Assembly (NCBI RefSeq): GCF_902477725.1
Contig: NZ_CABSIF010000010.1
Span: 1 to 64,000, forward strand
Direction: 5' to 3'
DNA length: 64,000 bases
Origin: an uncultured Desulfovibrio sp.
GTDB lineage: Bacteria; Desulfobacterota; Desulfovibrionia; Desulfovibrionales; Desulfovibrionaceae
This document shows positions 1 to 8,215 of this stretch, one piece after another. Every line of letters begins with the position of its first letter. The first letter of the stretch is position 1. The position numbers and the translations under genes are program-made. The notes beneath the pieces were generated by a model. That model made no database searches. It saw nothing but the letters and a program-made list of their open reading frames with translations, and had not been told where the DNA came from.

Positions 1-1
1 C

Positions 2-1315
2 GAAGTGGCCCCCGGTCAGTTTGAAATCGCCCCGGTGTACGAAGAAGCCAACATCGCCTGCGACCACAACATGCTCTGCATGAACATGATGCGTCACATG
101 GCTGGCAAGCACGGTTTTGTGTGCCTGGTGCACGAAAAGCCCTTTGCGGGCGTGAACGGCAGCGGCAAGCACAACAACTGGTCCATCAGCGATTCTGATG
201 GCTCCAACCTGCTCAACCCCGGCTCCACGCCGGTGGACAACGCCCAGTTCCTGGTCTTCCTGGCCGCCGTGCTGCGCGCCGTGCACATGCACAGCGCGGC
301 CCTGCGCCTCGGCACCGTGGGCGCTGGCAACGACCACCGCCTTGGCGCCAACGAAGCCCCGCCGGCCATCCTGTCCGTCTACCTTGGCGAACAGCTTACC
401 GACGTGCTTGACACCATCATCAACGGCAAGGGTTCCAAGAACAAGAAGAGCGCGGTCATGGAAGTGGGCGTTTCCACCCTGCCTCCGCTGCCCGTGGATC
501 TTTCCGACCGTAACCGCACAAGCCCCTTTGCCTTCACCGGCAACAAGTTTGAATTCCGCGCCGTGGGCTCCTCGCAGTCCGTGGCTCCGGTCAATATCGC
601 CCTGAACGCGGCTGTTGCCAGCGCCCTGGACGACATTGCCACCGAACTTGAAGCTTCGGTTGCCGGCGGCACCGATCTGAACACGGCCCTGCAGTCTCTG
701 CTGCCCCGCCTGTTCAAGGAACACATGCCCATCGTCTTTAACGGCAATGGCTACGCTGAATCCTGGGCTGAAGAAGCCGCCCGCCGCGGCTTGCCCAACT
801 ACAACAACACCGTTACCGCTCTTGAGCACTACAGCGATCCCGATGTCATGAACGTCTTCCTGCGTCACGGCATCCTGACCGAGCGTGAAATTCTCTCCCG
901 TCAGGACATCCTGCTGGAAAACTACAGCAAGACCGTGTGCATTGAAGGCAATCTGTTGGCCGACATGATCCGCTCTTCCGTGCTGCCGCCCAGCATGGAA
1001 GCCCAGACCAGGGCCGCCGATGCGGTGGTTAAAACCCGTGCCGTGCTTGGCGACAAGGGCGCTGCAAGCGAAGAGGAATACTTTAACGCACTGCGCGGCC
1101 ACATTGTTGCACTCCAGAAGGGTGTGGCGGTGCTGGAAAAGGCCGTGGAAAAAGCCCAGTGCACCGAAGGCGCGCTGGAACAGGCCAAGGCCGCTCGTGA
1201 CGGCATCTTGCCCGCCATGACCGAATGCCGCACCCATGCAGACGCTCTTGAGCGCATGGTTGATGACAACCTGTGGGTTCTGCCCAAGTACGCAGAACTG
1301 CTCTGGGCTCACTAG
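2..1315 (+). CDS. glnN: Glutamine synthetase type III, C-terminal part (5' end outside window)
   Basis: ATP-dependent ligation of ammonia to glutamate, cytoplasmic. The reading frame is already open at base 2 and begins with EVAPGQFEIAPVYE, the GSIII version of the glutamate/metal-binding motif. It continues through NGSGKHNNWS and GTVGAGNDHRLGANEAPPA, both diagnostic of the long GSIII family. About 437 residues remain of the roughly 700 usual, so the N-terminal beta-grasp region lies left of the window. The GTG at base 5 is an internal Val codon, not a start. The C-terminal helical extension ends at TAG 1313-1315. It has no operon partner to the right because a terminator follows. Confidence 0.95.
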   Translation, partial: EVAPGQFEIAPVYEEANIACDHNMLCMNMMRHMAGKHGFVCLVHEKPFAGVNGSGKHNNWSISDSDGSNLLNPGSTPVDNAQFLVFLAAVLRAVHMHSAALRLGTVGAGNDHRLGANEAPPAILSVYLGEQLTDVLDTIINGKGSKNKKSAVMEVGVSTLPPLPVDLSDRNRTSPFAFTGNKFEFRAVGSSQSVAPVNIALNAAVASALDDIATELEASVAGGTDLNTALQSLLPRLFKEHMPIVFNGNGYAESWAEEAARRGLPNYNNTVTALEHYSDPDVMNVFLRHGILTEREILSRQDILLENYSKTVCIEGNLLADMIRSSVLPPSMEAQTRAADAVVKTRAVLGDKGAASEEEYFNALRGHIVALQKGVAVLEKAVEKAQCTEGALEQAKAARDGILPAMTECRTHADALERMVDDNLWVLPKYAELLWAH

Positions 1316-1457
1316 GTCGTTAAGAAATAGTTGGGGGCAGGGGGTCTCATCCCGGGGGGGAAGATGGTCCCCTTGCCTCCGGCCCCTGCGGTTCTGCCGC
1401 AGGGAGCCACAGGCCTCGCCGTTCGCCGCAACGGACGGCGAAGGCCAGTGGTCATCA

Positions 1458-1490
1458 AGCGGAGAGTCTGGCGGCTCTCCGCTTTTTTTT
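1458..1490 (+). terminator. Intrinsic terminator of glnN
   Basis: A 9-bp perfect stem (AGCGGAGAG at 1458-1466 with CTCTCCGCT at 1475-1483), an 8-nt loop, then a run of T to 1490. It lies about 140 bp after the glnN stop. A second GC-rich inverted repeat at about 1413-1448 precedes it and has no T-run. Confidence 0.85.
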
Positions 1491-1642
1491 GCGTCCTTAA
1501 ACCGCCGCCGCACGTTGGATTCACGGCAGGCGCGCCGCACTGTGTTTACTTTTGCCTTGAATCAGAATAAATACTTATTTGTGATACTGCCAAGATAATT
1601 ATGGGCAGCCTGTTTCGGCCCCCCGTATGATAAGGAGTATAT

Positions 1643-2500
1643 ATGGCTGCAACACTGCGCTTTACAAAAATGCAGGGCATCGGCAACGATTATGTCTATG
1701 TGAATGGCTTTGAAGAACGTGTCGAGAACCCCAACGACCTTGCCCGACAGATCAGCGACCGCCATTTCGGTGTCGGGTCTGACGGTCTTGTACTGATCCT
1801 GCCTTCCGGCACTTCAGACGTGCGCATGCGCATGTTCAACTCTGATGGTTCCGAGGCTGAAATGTGCGGCAATGCCATCCGCTGCGTGGGCAAATATGTT
1901 CACGACCACGGCATTCTTTCCAAGGATGTTATCCGCGTTGAAACCCGCGCCGGGGAAAAAATCGTCCGCCTGCTGTTTGAAGGCGGCGAGGTCTGCGGCG
2001 CTACGGTTGATATGGGCGAACCCGTGCTGACCCCGGCCAACATTCCAGTGCTGGTCGAGGGCGACACAAGCGCCCAGCGTTTTGTGGCCCGCCCCGTCGA
2101 GGTTGACGGCGCAGGCTACGATATTACCGCTGTTTCCATGGGCAATCCGCATGCGGTTGTGTTCATGAAAGGCATTGACGACCTTGATCTGCCCAAGATC
2201 GGCCCCAGTTTTGAGCACCACAGGCTGTTTCCGCAGCGCACCAACACCGAATTTGTGGAAGTGATCTCTTCCACCAAGGTGAGAATGCGCGTGTGGGAAC
2301 GCGGCGCGGGCGAAACCCTTGCCTGCGGCACCGGCGCATGCGCCGTTGCGGTTGCCTGCGTGCTCAACAACCTTACCGGGCGCGAGCTTGACGTGGAACT
2401 CAAAGGCGGCACCCTGCACATCCATTGGGACGAAATTTCCAACCATGTCTACATGACCGGCGGAGCCGTCACCGTCTTCACCGGCATATACCACATCTGA
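1643..2500 (+). CDS. dapF: Diaminopimelate epimerase
   Basis: Converts LL-diaminopimelate to meso-diaminopimelate for lysine and peptidoglycan synthesis (cytoplasmic). The 285 aa match the usual length. The two catalytic cysteines are visible: Cys75 in EMCGNAIRC and Cys228 in ETLACGTGACAVA. The N-terminal FTKMQGIGNDYVYV motif is also typical. The ATG at 1643 has a good ribosome site, AAGGAG at 1632-1637. The next gene, dapL, starts 15 bp after the stop and makes the substrate of this enzyme, so the two form a pathway operon. Confidence 0.97.
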   Translation: MAATLRFTKMQGIGNDYVYVNGFEERVENPNDLARQISDRHFGVGSDGLVLILPSGTSDVRMRMFNSDGSEAEMCGNAIRCVGKYVHDHGILSKDVIRVETRAGEKIVRLLFEGGEVCGATVDMGEPVLTPANIPVLVEGDTSAQRFVARPVEVDGAGYDITAVSMGNPHAVVFMKGIDDLDLPKIGPSFEHHRLFPQRTNTEFVEVISSTKVRMRVWERGAGETLACGTGACAVAVACVLNNLTGRELDVELKGGTLHIHWDEISNHVYMTGGAVTVFTGIYHI

Positions 2501-2514
2501 TTCAGAGGAATGTG

Positions 2515-3741
2515 ATGACCAGCGTAAACAGCAATTTTCTCAAGCTGCAAAGCAACTATCTTTTTGCGGAAATAGCCCGCAAGGTCGCCTCCTTCAAGGA
2601 AGCCAACCCCGAAAAGCGCGTCATCAGCCTGGGCATTGGCGATGTGACCCGCCCCCTTGCCCCTGCCGTTGTTGCGGCGCTGCACAAGGCTGCGGACGAT
2701 ATGGGCGATGCCGCTACGTTTCACGGGTACGGCCCGGAACAGGGCTATGCCTTTTTGCGCGAAATCATCGCGGAACACGACTACAAGGCGCGCGGTGTTG
2801 ATCTGAGCCCCGACGAAGTGTTCGTGAGCGACGGCGCCAAGTCGGACGTGGGCAATTTTCAGGAGCTTTTTGCCGCTGACAGCATTGTGGCAGTGACTGA
2901 CCCAGTCTACCCCGTCTATGTGGATTCCAACGCCATGGCGGGCCGTTCCGGCGAATTTGACGGCAAGCAGTGGGACAGGCTCGTGTACCTGCCCTGCCTC
3001 AAGGAAAACGACTTTGTGCCGGACTTTCCCAAAACCCGGCCCGACATCATCTATCTGTGCTACCCCAACAACCCCACGGGCACAGTGCTTTCGCGTCAGG
3101 CGCTTCAGGGTTGGGTCGACTACGCCCGCCGCGAAGGCTGCGTCATTCTGTATGACTCCGCTTACGAGGCGTATATCACCGACAGTTCTGTTCCCCACAG
3201 CATTTACGAACTTGAGGGTGCGCAGGAAGTGGCCGTGGAATTCCGCAGCTTCTCCAAAACCGCTGGCTTCACCGGCCTGCGTTGCGCCTACACGGTTGTA
3301 CCCAAGGCGCTCCAGGTCAGCGATGCCAAGGGCGGCAAGGTTGCGCTCAACGGCCTCTGGAACCGCCGCCAGTGCACCAAGTACAACGGCTGCCCCTACA
3401 TTGTGCAGCGGGCCGCTGCCGCCACCTACAGCCCGGAAGGCCGGGCGCAGGTCATGGACGTTATCCACGGCTACCAGCGCAATGCAGAAAGCCTGCGCAA
3501 CGCAGTAACCGGCATGGGCCTTTCCGTCTACGGCGGCGTCAATGCTCCCTACATCTGGGTGAGCGTGCCTGACGGTATGACCTCCTGGGGATTCTTTGAC
3601 CACGTGCTGAACAATACGGCTCTTGTGTGCACACCCGGCGCTGGCTTTGGCGCTTCTGGCGAAGGCTATGTGCGCCTGACGGCCTTCGGCTCCCCTGCTG
3701 ATACGGAAGAAGCCATCAAGCGCCTTGCCTCACTGAGCTAG
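2515..3741 (+). CDS. dapL: LL-diaminopimelate aminotransferase
   Basis: PLP-dependent enzyme that makes LL-diaminopimelate directly from tetrahydrodipicolinate and glutamate, bypassing the succinylase/acetylase branches. The 408 aa give a full-length class I/II aminotransferase. Seen: VSDGAKSDVGNF (DapL-type PLP phosphate loop), CYPNNPTGTVLS, and the PLP lysine in FRSFSKTAGFTGLR. The frame is open upstream to 2425 inside dapF, but the ATG at 2515 has AGAGGA at 2504-2509 and gives the family N-terminus (MTSVNSNFLKLQSNYLF). Acts with the upstream dapF. Confidence 0.95.
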   Translation: MTSVNSNFLKLQSNYLFAEIARKVASFKEANPEKRVISLGIGDVTRPLAPAVVAALHKAADDMGDAATFHGYGPEQGYAFLREIIAEHDYKARGVDLSPDEVFVSDGAKSDVGNFQELFAADSIVAVTDPVYPVYVDSNAMAGRSGEFDGKQWDRLVYLPCLKENDFVPDFPKTRPDIIYLCYPNNPTGTVLSRQALQGWVDYARREGCVILYDSAYEAYITDSSVPHSIYELEGAQEVAVEFRSFSKTAGFTGLRCAYTVVPKALQVSDAKGGKVALNGLWNRRQCTKYNGCPYIVQRAAAATYSPEGRAQVMDVIHGYQRNAESLRNAVTGMGLSVYGGVNAPYIWVSVPDGMTSWGFFDHVLNNTALVCTPGAGFGASGEGYVRLTAFGSPADTEEAIKRLASLS

Positions 3742-3820
3742 GTGTATGGCGCGCTCAGCGCGCCTCTAGAGCAACGAAACAAGCATCCGCAGGCCTAACC
3801 TCGGTTGCCGCAAAATAGCA

Positions 3821-3873
3821 GAAAGCCCGTTTCTTAGAGGATGTGATGAGCATCCCCCAAGAAACGGGCTTTC
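3821..3873 (+). terminator. Long perfect hairpin after dapL, probable terminator
   Basis: A 15-bp perfect outer stem (3821-3835 with 3859-3873) and an inner 5-bp stem (3839-3843 with 3851-3855). The 3' side ends TTTC and is followed by TCCACTT rather than a clean T-run, so termination is likely but less certain than the structure itself. Confidence 0.6.
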
Positions 3874-3983
3874 TCCACTTCAAATGATAACAGAATACTA
3901 TGGTTCAGGATTATCTGGAGATGCCAGGGAGCATTCCCTTACTGCTGGCCCATATGACAACTTGAATTGATTAACTACGCCAG

Positions 3984-4176
3984 AAAAAGGTATCCCGCCA
4001 CCCGGGCAAAAATGGCGGAATACCTGACTCCTGAACGCTAAACTGGAATAATCACAGATCAGGAGGTTGCCGACAGACAGCGTGAACCAACTTTCACGCC
4101 ATCACTACGCTACCAGCCCCTGTGGATTCCAGCCTACCGATTCAGCAGTCTATTTCTTACCTTTACGGCAGATTCG
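3984..4176 (-). ncRNA. Candidate structured small RNA, 6S-like rod
   Basis: No coding frame of note is present. On the minus strand a promoter (4182-4211) is followed by about 190 nt that fold into one long rod. GACT-g-CTGAA pairs with TTCAG-g-AGTC, GGCTGGAAT with ATTCCAG, CACAG with CTGTG, and the tip is GCGTGAA/TTCACGC around a 6-nt loop. Internal loops flank these helices. The unit ends in a terminator hairpin (AGGTAT..CGCCA / TGGCG..ATACCT, 3988-4025) with a T-run at 3984-3988. Length, rod shape and large internal bubbles resemble 6S RNA, but I recognise no conserved primary sequence, so the family is an inference. Confidence 0.5.
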
Positions 4177-4181
4177 TTCAC

Positions 4182-4211
4182 ATTATATTTTCAAGAGACC
4201 CTGATCATCAA
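4182..4211 (-). promoter_or_regulatory. Sigma-70-type promoter of the candidate small RNA
   Basis: Minus strand: TTGATG (4211-4206), an 18-nt spacer, and a perfect TATAAT (4187-4182). The predicted start near 4175 opens the rod-shaped RNA that ends at a terminator about 190 nt downstream. Confidence 0.55.
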
Positions 4212-4940
4212 AAACTCGACGAGTTCTTTTCTCTTACCGCTCGAATTGGCTGCAAAAACATTAAGTACAGGAATAGCTGGTTACATACACATTCATATTA
4301 GATAGCCAAAACATCCATATTGTCTGACTGCTGTCGGTGCAATATATATATTTATGAGCGAGTCAAACTTATTCTTAACTTATTTTGGTATGCCTTACTT
4401 TCACCAACGTGTGTTCATGCTTTTTTTGAAAACTACTTTTTCTGGCAGTTACACAAGAAATTATTATTTATACTTTATTTTTCAACATACCTAACATCAA
4501 AAAATAAATAATTTTTCTCAATATTTGCTAAAAATACCATCTCATAGACTGATAAATTTTTTACATAAATTGTATAGACACATATTACTATTCAGACGAT
4601 TTAATGGCTTGTAATTTTCACAGATCTTTTTATCGCGCTTTATACACTATTTTTATGGGTACATGCATTAAAAAACAAAGCAGCTTGCTATGTTAAATTA
4701 GCCAGAGCTACCGGGTACACTTTTACAGATGCCTGTTCGTGCCACCACGCCATGGTGTTTATTGGTTTAGCAAGATCAATCTGGACATTGTGAGCATAGG
4801 ATTAAGTCCTTGCAGACACCTTGCCGACGACTGCCAGCCATCAAACGGCGACAGATAAAACCGGGCACTGTCGGCAACTAACCAGAAATGATTCTTCAAA
4901 ATTTAAAAGCAGAGAGCCGCGCGATGGAAATGAAGAAGGG
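4212..4940. other. Gene-poor, AT-rich intergenic stretch
   Basis: I see no gene here. The sequence is markedly AT-rich between about 4,250 and 4,720 compared with its neighbours. The only frames are short, lack a ribosome site and have an implausible composition (for example a 63-codon frame at 4320-4511 rich in Phe, Tyr and Leu). It may be the remnant of a transferred segment or promoter-rich spacer, but nothing in it proves either. Confidence 0.5.
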
Positions 4941-4980
4941 AAAAACAAAAAAAGGGCTTACGGTGGTTACCGTAAACCCT
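4941..4980 (-). terminator. Terminator downstream of tRNA-Pro
   Basis: Minus-strand stem of 12 bp (4980-4969 with 4964-4953, one G-T wobble), tetraloop 4968-4965, then a T-rich tract over 4952-4941. It ends the tRNA-Pro transcript 10 nt after the CCA. Confidence 0.8.
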
Positions 4981-4989
4981 TGATTTTGC

Positions 4990-5067
4990 TGGTCGGGATG
5001 GCGCGATTTGAACGCGCGGCCTCAGCGTCCCGAACGCTGCGCTCTAGCCAAGCTGAGCCACATCCCG
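4990..5067 (-). tRNA. tRNA-Pro (CGG)
   Basis: Complete cloverleaf on the minus strand. The acceptor is CGGGATG/CATCCCG, the anticodon stem CAGCG/CGCTG with loop TTCGGGA (anticodon CGG), and the T arm GCGCG-TTCAAAT-CGCGC. Discriminator A and an encoded CCA (4990-4992) follow. An intrinsic terminator follows at 4941-4980. Confidence 0.97.
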
Positions 5068-5193
5068 TTGAGAGAGGGAACATAAGCGAGACTGAGTAGT
5101 TTGGCAAGTAATTTTTTATTTGTAAAAAAATAATGCCTGACGTAGCATACAAAAACTAGATAGAGAGAGAATTTTTTGGAGTGAGCTTATCCT

Positions 5194-6258
5194 ATGATCA
5201 GTGTCCTCGTGGTTGATGATTCAACCTTTATGCGCAACACCATTACTTCACTTCTGGAGCAGGATTCTGAAATCAAGGTTGTGGGCACGGCCCGCAACGG
5301 TCAGGAGGCCCTGGAAAAAGCCGAAGAACTCGATCCGGACGTAATGACGCTTGATGTTGACCTCCCAAGGCTTGATGGCCTTGGAGTTTTGCAACAGTTG
5401 ATGAAAAAGACTCCGATTCCCGTGCTGATGGTCAGCTCTCTCACACAGAGCGGCGCAGAAAGCACATTAAAGGCGTTAGAGTACGGCGCTCTTGATTTTA
5501 TTCCTAAAACCATGAGCTGCGACCGGGAGTGTTTTGGGGCGGAACTGCAGCGCAAGGTGCGGGCCATCGCACGGCGTAAAACCATCATCAAACTCAAGTA
5601 CAGGCGCATCAACCAGATTCAGGTTCCGGTTCCACGCCCTCAACCTTCGCAACCTGCGGATTATGTGCAAACGCCCTGCACCGGGCCGCGCGATCTGGTT
5701 GTAATCGGCGTATCCACCGGTGGGCCGCCAGTGGTGCAAAAGATTCTTTCAGCACTGCCTGCGGATCTTCCGGCCTGCATACTTATTGCGCAGCATATGC
5801 CGGCGGCTTTTACAAATCCGTTTGCCAAGCGTCTCGACAGTGTTTGCAAGATCGGCGTTACCGAAGCCCAGGATGGTGACAAGTTTAAAACCGGCCATGC
5901 GTATGTCTGCCCTGGCGGCAAACACTTGGGCATTCGCATGCGCGGCCCGTTGCCAGAAATCTTTGTTGCAGAAGAACCACGCGATGCCCTTTACAAACCT
6001 TCGGCAAACGTGCTTTTTGAAACTGCGGGCAAAGCAATGGGAAGACGCACGCTTGGCGCAATTCTCACCGGAATGGGTTCAGACGGATGCGAAGGGGCCA
6101 AGGTTCTTAAAGAGAAGGGCGGCTGCCTTATAGCGCAAAATGAGGCATCCTGTGTCGTTTACGGTATGCCCAAGGCGATTGTAGACAACAAGCTCGCCAA
6201 CCTCATTCTTGATGTGGACGATATTGCCAACGCCATCATAACAACGGTCAGAGGCTGA
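5194..6258 (+). CDS. cheB: Chemotaxis protein-glutamate methylesterase CheB
   Basis: Response regulator that removes methyl groups from (and deamidates) chemoreceptors when phosphorylated by CheA. The N-terminal receiver domain (about 1-120) has the acidic pair VVDD and phospho-acceptor Asp54 in MTLDVDLP. The C-terminal methylesterase has the catalytic Ser in GVSTGGPP, His in AQHMPAAFT and Asp in GMGSDGCEG. The 354 aa are the normal size. The start at 5194 has TGGAG at 5178-5182. It is the first gene of a chemotaxis operon whose following genes are separated by 2-25 bp as far as cheW. Confidence 0.97.
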   Translation: MISVLVVDDSTFMRNTITSLLEQDSEIKVVGTARNGQEALEKAEELDPDVMTLDVDLPRLDGLGVLQQLMKKTPIPVLMVSSLTQSGAESTLKALEYGALDFIPKTMSCDRECFGAELQRKVRAIARRKTIIKLKYRRINQIQVPVPRPQPSQPADYVQTPCTGPRDLVVIGVSTGGPPVVQKILSALPADLPACILIAQHMPAAFTNPFAKRLDSVCKIGVTEAQDGDKFKTGHAYVCPGGKHLGIRMRGPLPEIFVAEEPRDALYKPSANVLFETAGKAMGRRTLGAILTGMGSDGCEGAKVLKEKGGCLIAQNEASCVVYGMPKAIVDNKLANLILDVDDIANAIITTVRG

Positions 6259-6281
6259 CCCCACCGTAGCAGGACATGACT

Positions 6282-8213
6282 ATGAACATGGAAAATCCAC
6301 AGCACAAAGCAATTCTTGAAGCCCTGAAGTCGGGCGAAAATGACGCGATTCGCGACGCGGCATTCAGCGCTGGCGATCAGGGCCTCCAGGATGCCGTTCC
6401 CATGCTCTGCGAACACATCAAAAGCCCAAGTGTGGGCGTACAGGAAGCAGCGGAATACGCCCTGCGCAAAATTCGCGGGCCACAGGTGGTTGTAGCTCTG
6501 CTGCCGCTCCTGAGCAGCGACGAAGCCCCCGTGCGCAACGTGGCCATGGACATTCTGCGCGAAATCGGCTCGGACAGCATTGAGAGCATTCAGCCCTACC
6601 TGCAGCACGACGATGCGGACCTGCGGATATTTATCACAGATATTCTGGGATACTGCCGTACGCATCAGTCCTGTCTGCTGCTCTGCCGCGCCCTGCTCAA
6701 AGATCCGGAAGTGAATGTGCGTTATCAGGCTGCTGTGAGCCTTGGCACACTGGCTTTTCCCGAAGCCGTCAACTCCCTGTGCCAGGCCATGCACGATGAG
6801 GAATGGGTGCAGTTTGCCGTGGTGGAAGCCCTTGCGAAAATCAAGGACTACTCCGCCGCCAGCGCTCTTGTGAAACTGCTTTCGCAGGCCTCGTCCCTTG
6901 TGAGTTCGGCCATTGTGGACGCCCTTGGCGATATGGGCGATGTAAAGTCCATTCCCCTGCTCTTCAGTTCGCTTGAAAATGTTCGCGAAGCCCTGCGCCA
7001 CAAGATTGTCAAAGCTATCGTGCAGATTCTCAACGGGCGCGGCTTGTCGCTGCTGGCTGGCAAATCGCAGGAGAGGCTGCGTTCCTACCTGCTCGACGCC
7101 CTTACAGACAATGACGAAGACATTTTGCTGGCCTCCCTGCAAGGCCTGAGTGCCATTGGCTCGGACGCGTGCACCGAAGACATCATCAACATGGCTGCCA
7201 CCCTCGACAGGGAACGCCAGGATGAACTCTATGAAGCCGCCATCAAGGCCATAGCCGCCATCGGCTACAATGACTCCGTGCGCGATGCCCTGAACAGCGT
7301 TGATGAATCGCGCACCCTGCTGGCAATGGAGGCCTGTCATCTTATGGCAGACCGCCGTTGCGTGCCTGATCTCAAGAATGTTTTCTGGGATGCCAGCCCG
7401 GAACTGCAGCGCATGGCGGCAGCGGAACTGGCTCAGCTTGGCGATTGCGCCGACTCCCCATTCTTTGTAACAATCATGAATGATTCAGAAGATGCAGAAG
7501 TTCTTAAGAGCGCACTGGTCTTCTTTGGCAACCAGCCCACCTGCCCTGACGTGGAAGACCTTGTCTTCGCCCAGCTGGATCACCGCTATGTGGACGTTAA
7601 GGAAATGGCGCTGGAAGCCTGCATCAATCTGCACAGCGCCAAGCTGAACGAGCGCTTCAAGGAGCGCGCCAAGAGCGAAGACCCCCTGCAGCGCATGATG
7701 GCCGTGTATGCCCTTGGCCGTTACGGCATTGTGGAAAATCTGTCTGAAATAACGGCAGCGCTTGACGATGAATCGCCCCGCATACGGCAGGTGGCGGTGG
7801 AATCCTTCCAGAGTCTTGGCGAACAGGCCGAGGGATATCTGCCCCTGCTGCTGCCCCGCCTTTCAGATGAAGACAAGGATGTCCGTCTTGCAGTGATTGA
7901 CCTGCTTGGGCAAATCGCTTCCCCAACTGTGCTGCCCTACATTCTCAATGGGCTTGATGACGAAAACGAATGGGTTCGCATACGCGCTGTTGATGCGCTG
8001 GGCATGCACAAGGTTGCCAATGCCGTTCCGCAACTGGCGCAAATGCTTGAGAATTCAAGCCCCATGGTGGCCCTCAAAATTATTGAGGCTCTCGGTAAAA
8101 TCGGCGGCAATGTGGCCTTTAGCGTGCTGCTGGGTTTGATGAATCATGAAGACCCAGATATCCAGCATGCAGCGGAAGAAGCGGTGGCAACGATCCAGGC
8201 CGAACAGGAGTAG
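6282..8213 (+). CDS. HEAT-repeat protein in the chemotaxis operon
   Basis: About 643 aa built almost entirely of helical HEAT/PBS-lyase-type repeats, for example VQEAAEYALRKI, VRNVAMDILREIG, VRYQAAVSLGTLA, IRQVAVESFQSLG and VRIRAVDALGMH, each about 30 residues. No catalytic motif, signal peptide or membrane segment is visible. Such proteins usually serve as scaffolds. An in-frame ATG lies at 6276, but TAGCAGGA (6267-6274) is spaced properly only for the ATG at 6282. It lies between cheB (23 bp) and cheR (2 bp gap), so a role in organising the chemosensory complex is inferred from position only. Confidence 0.85.
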   Translation: MNMENPQHKAILEALKSGENDAIRDAAFSAGDQGLQDAVPMLCEHIKSPSVGVQEAAEYALRKIRGPQVVVALLPLLSSDEAPVRNVAMDILREIGSDSIESIQPYLQHDDADLRIFITDILGYCRTHQSCLLLCRALLKDPEVNVRYQAAVSLGTLAFPEAVNSLCQAMHDEEWVQFAVVEALAKIKDYSAASALVKLLSQASSLVSSAIVDALGDMGDVKSIPLLFSSLENVREALRHKIVKAIVQILNGRGLSLLAGKSQERLRSYLLDALTDNDEDILLASLQGLSAIGSDACTEDIINMAATLDRERQDELYEAAIKAIAAIGYNDSVRDALNSVDESRTLLAMEACHLMADRRCVPDLKNVFWDASPELQRMAAAELAQLGDCADSPFFVTIMNDSEDAEVLKSALVFFGNQPTCPDVEDLVFAQLDHRYVDVKEMALEACINLHSAKLNERFKERAKSEDPLQRMMAVYALGRYGIVENLSEITAALDDESPRIRQVAVESFQSLGEQAEGYLPLLLPRLSDEDKDVRLAVIDLLGQIASPTVLPYILNGLDDENEWVRIRAVDALGMHKVANAVPQLAQMLENSSPMVALKIIEALGKIGGNVAFSVLLGLMNHEDPDIQHAAEEAVATIQAEQE

Positions 8214-8215
8214 GT

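Noticed and set aside
4320..4511. 63-codon frame in the AT-rich spacer
   Set aside because: No ribosome site, Phe/Tyr/Leu-rich composition, and an AT-rich setting where chance frames of odd content are expected.
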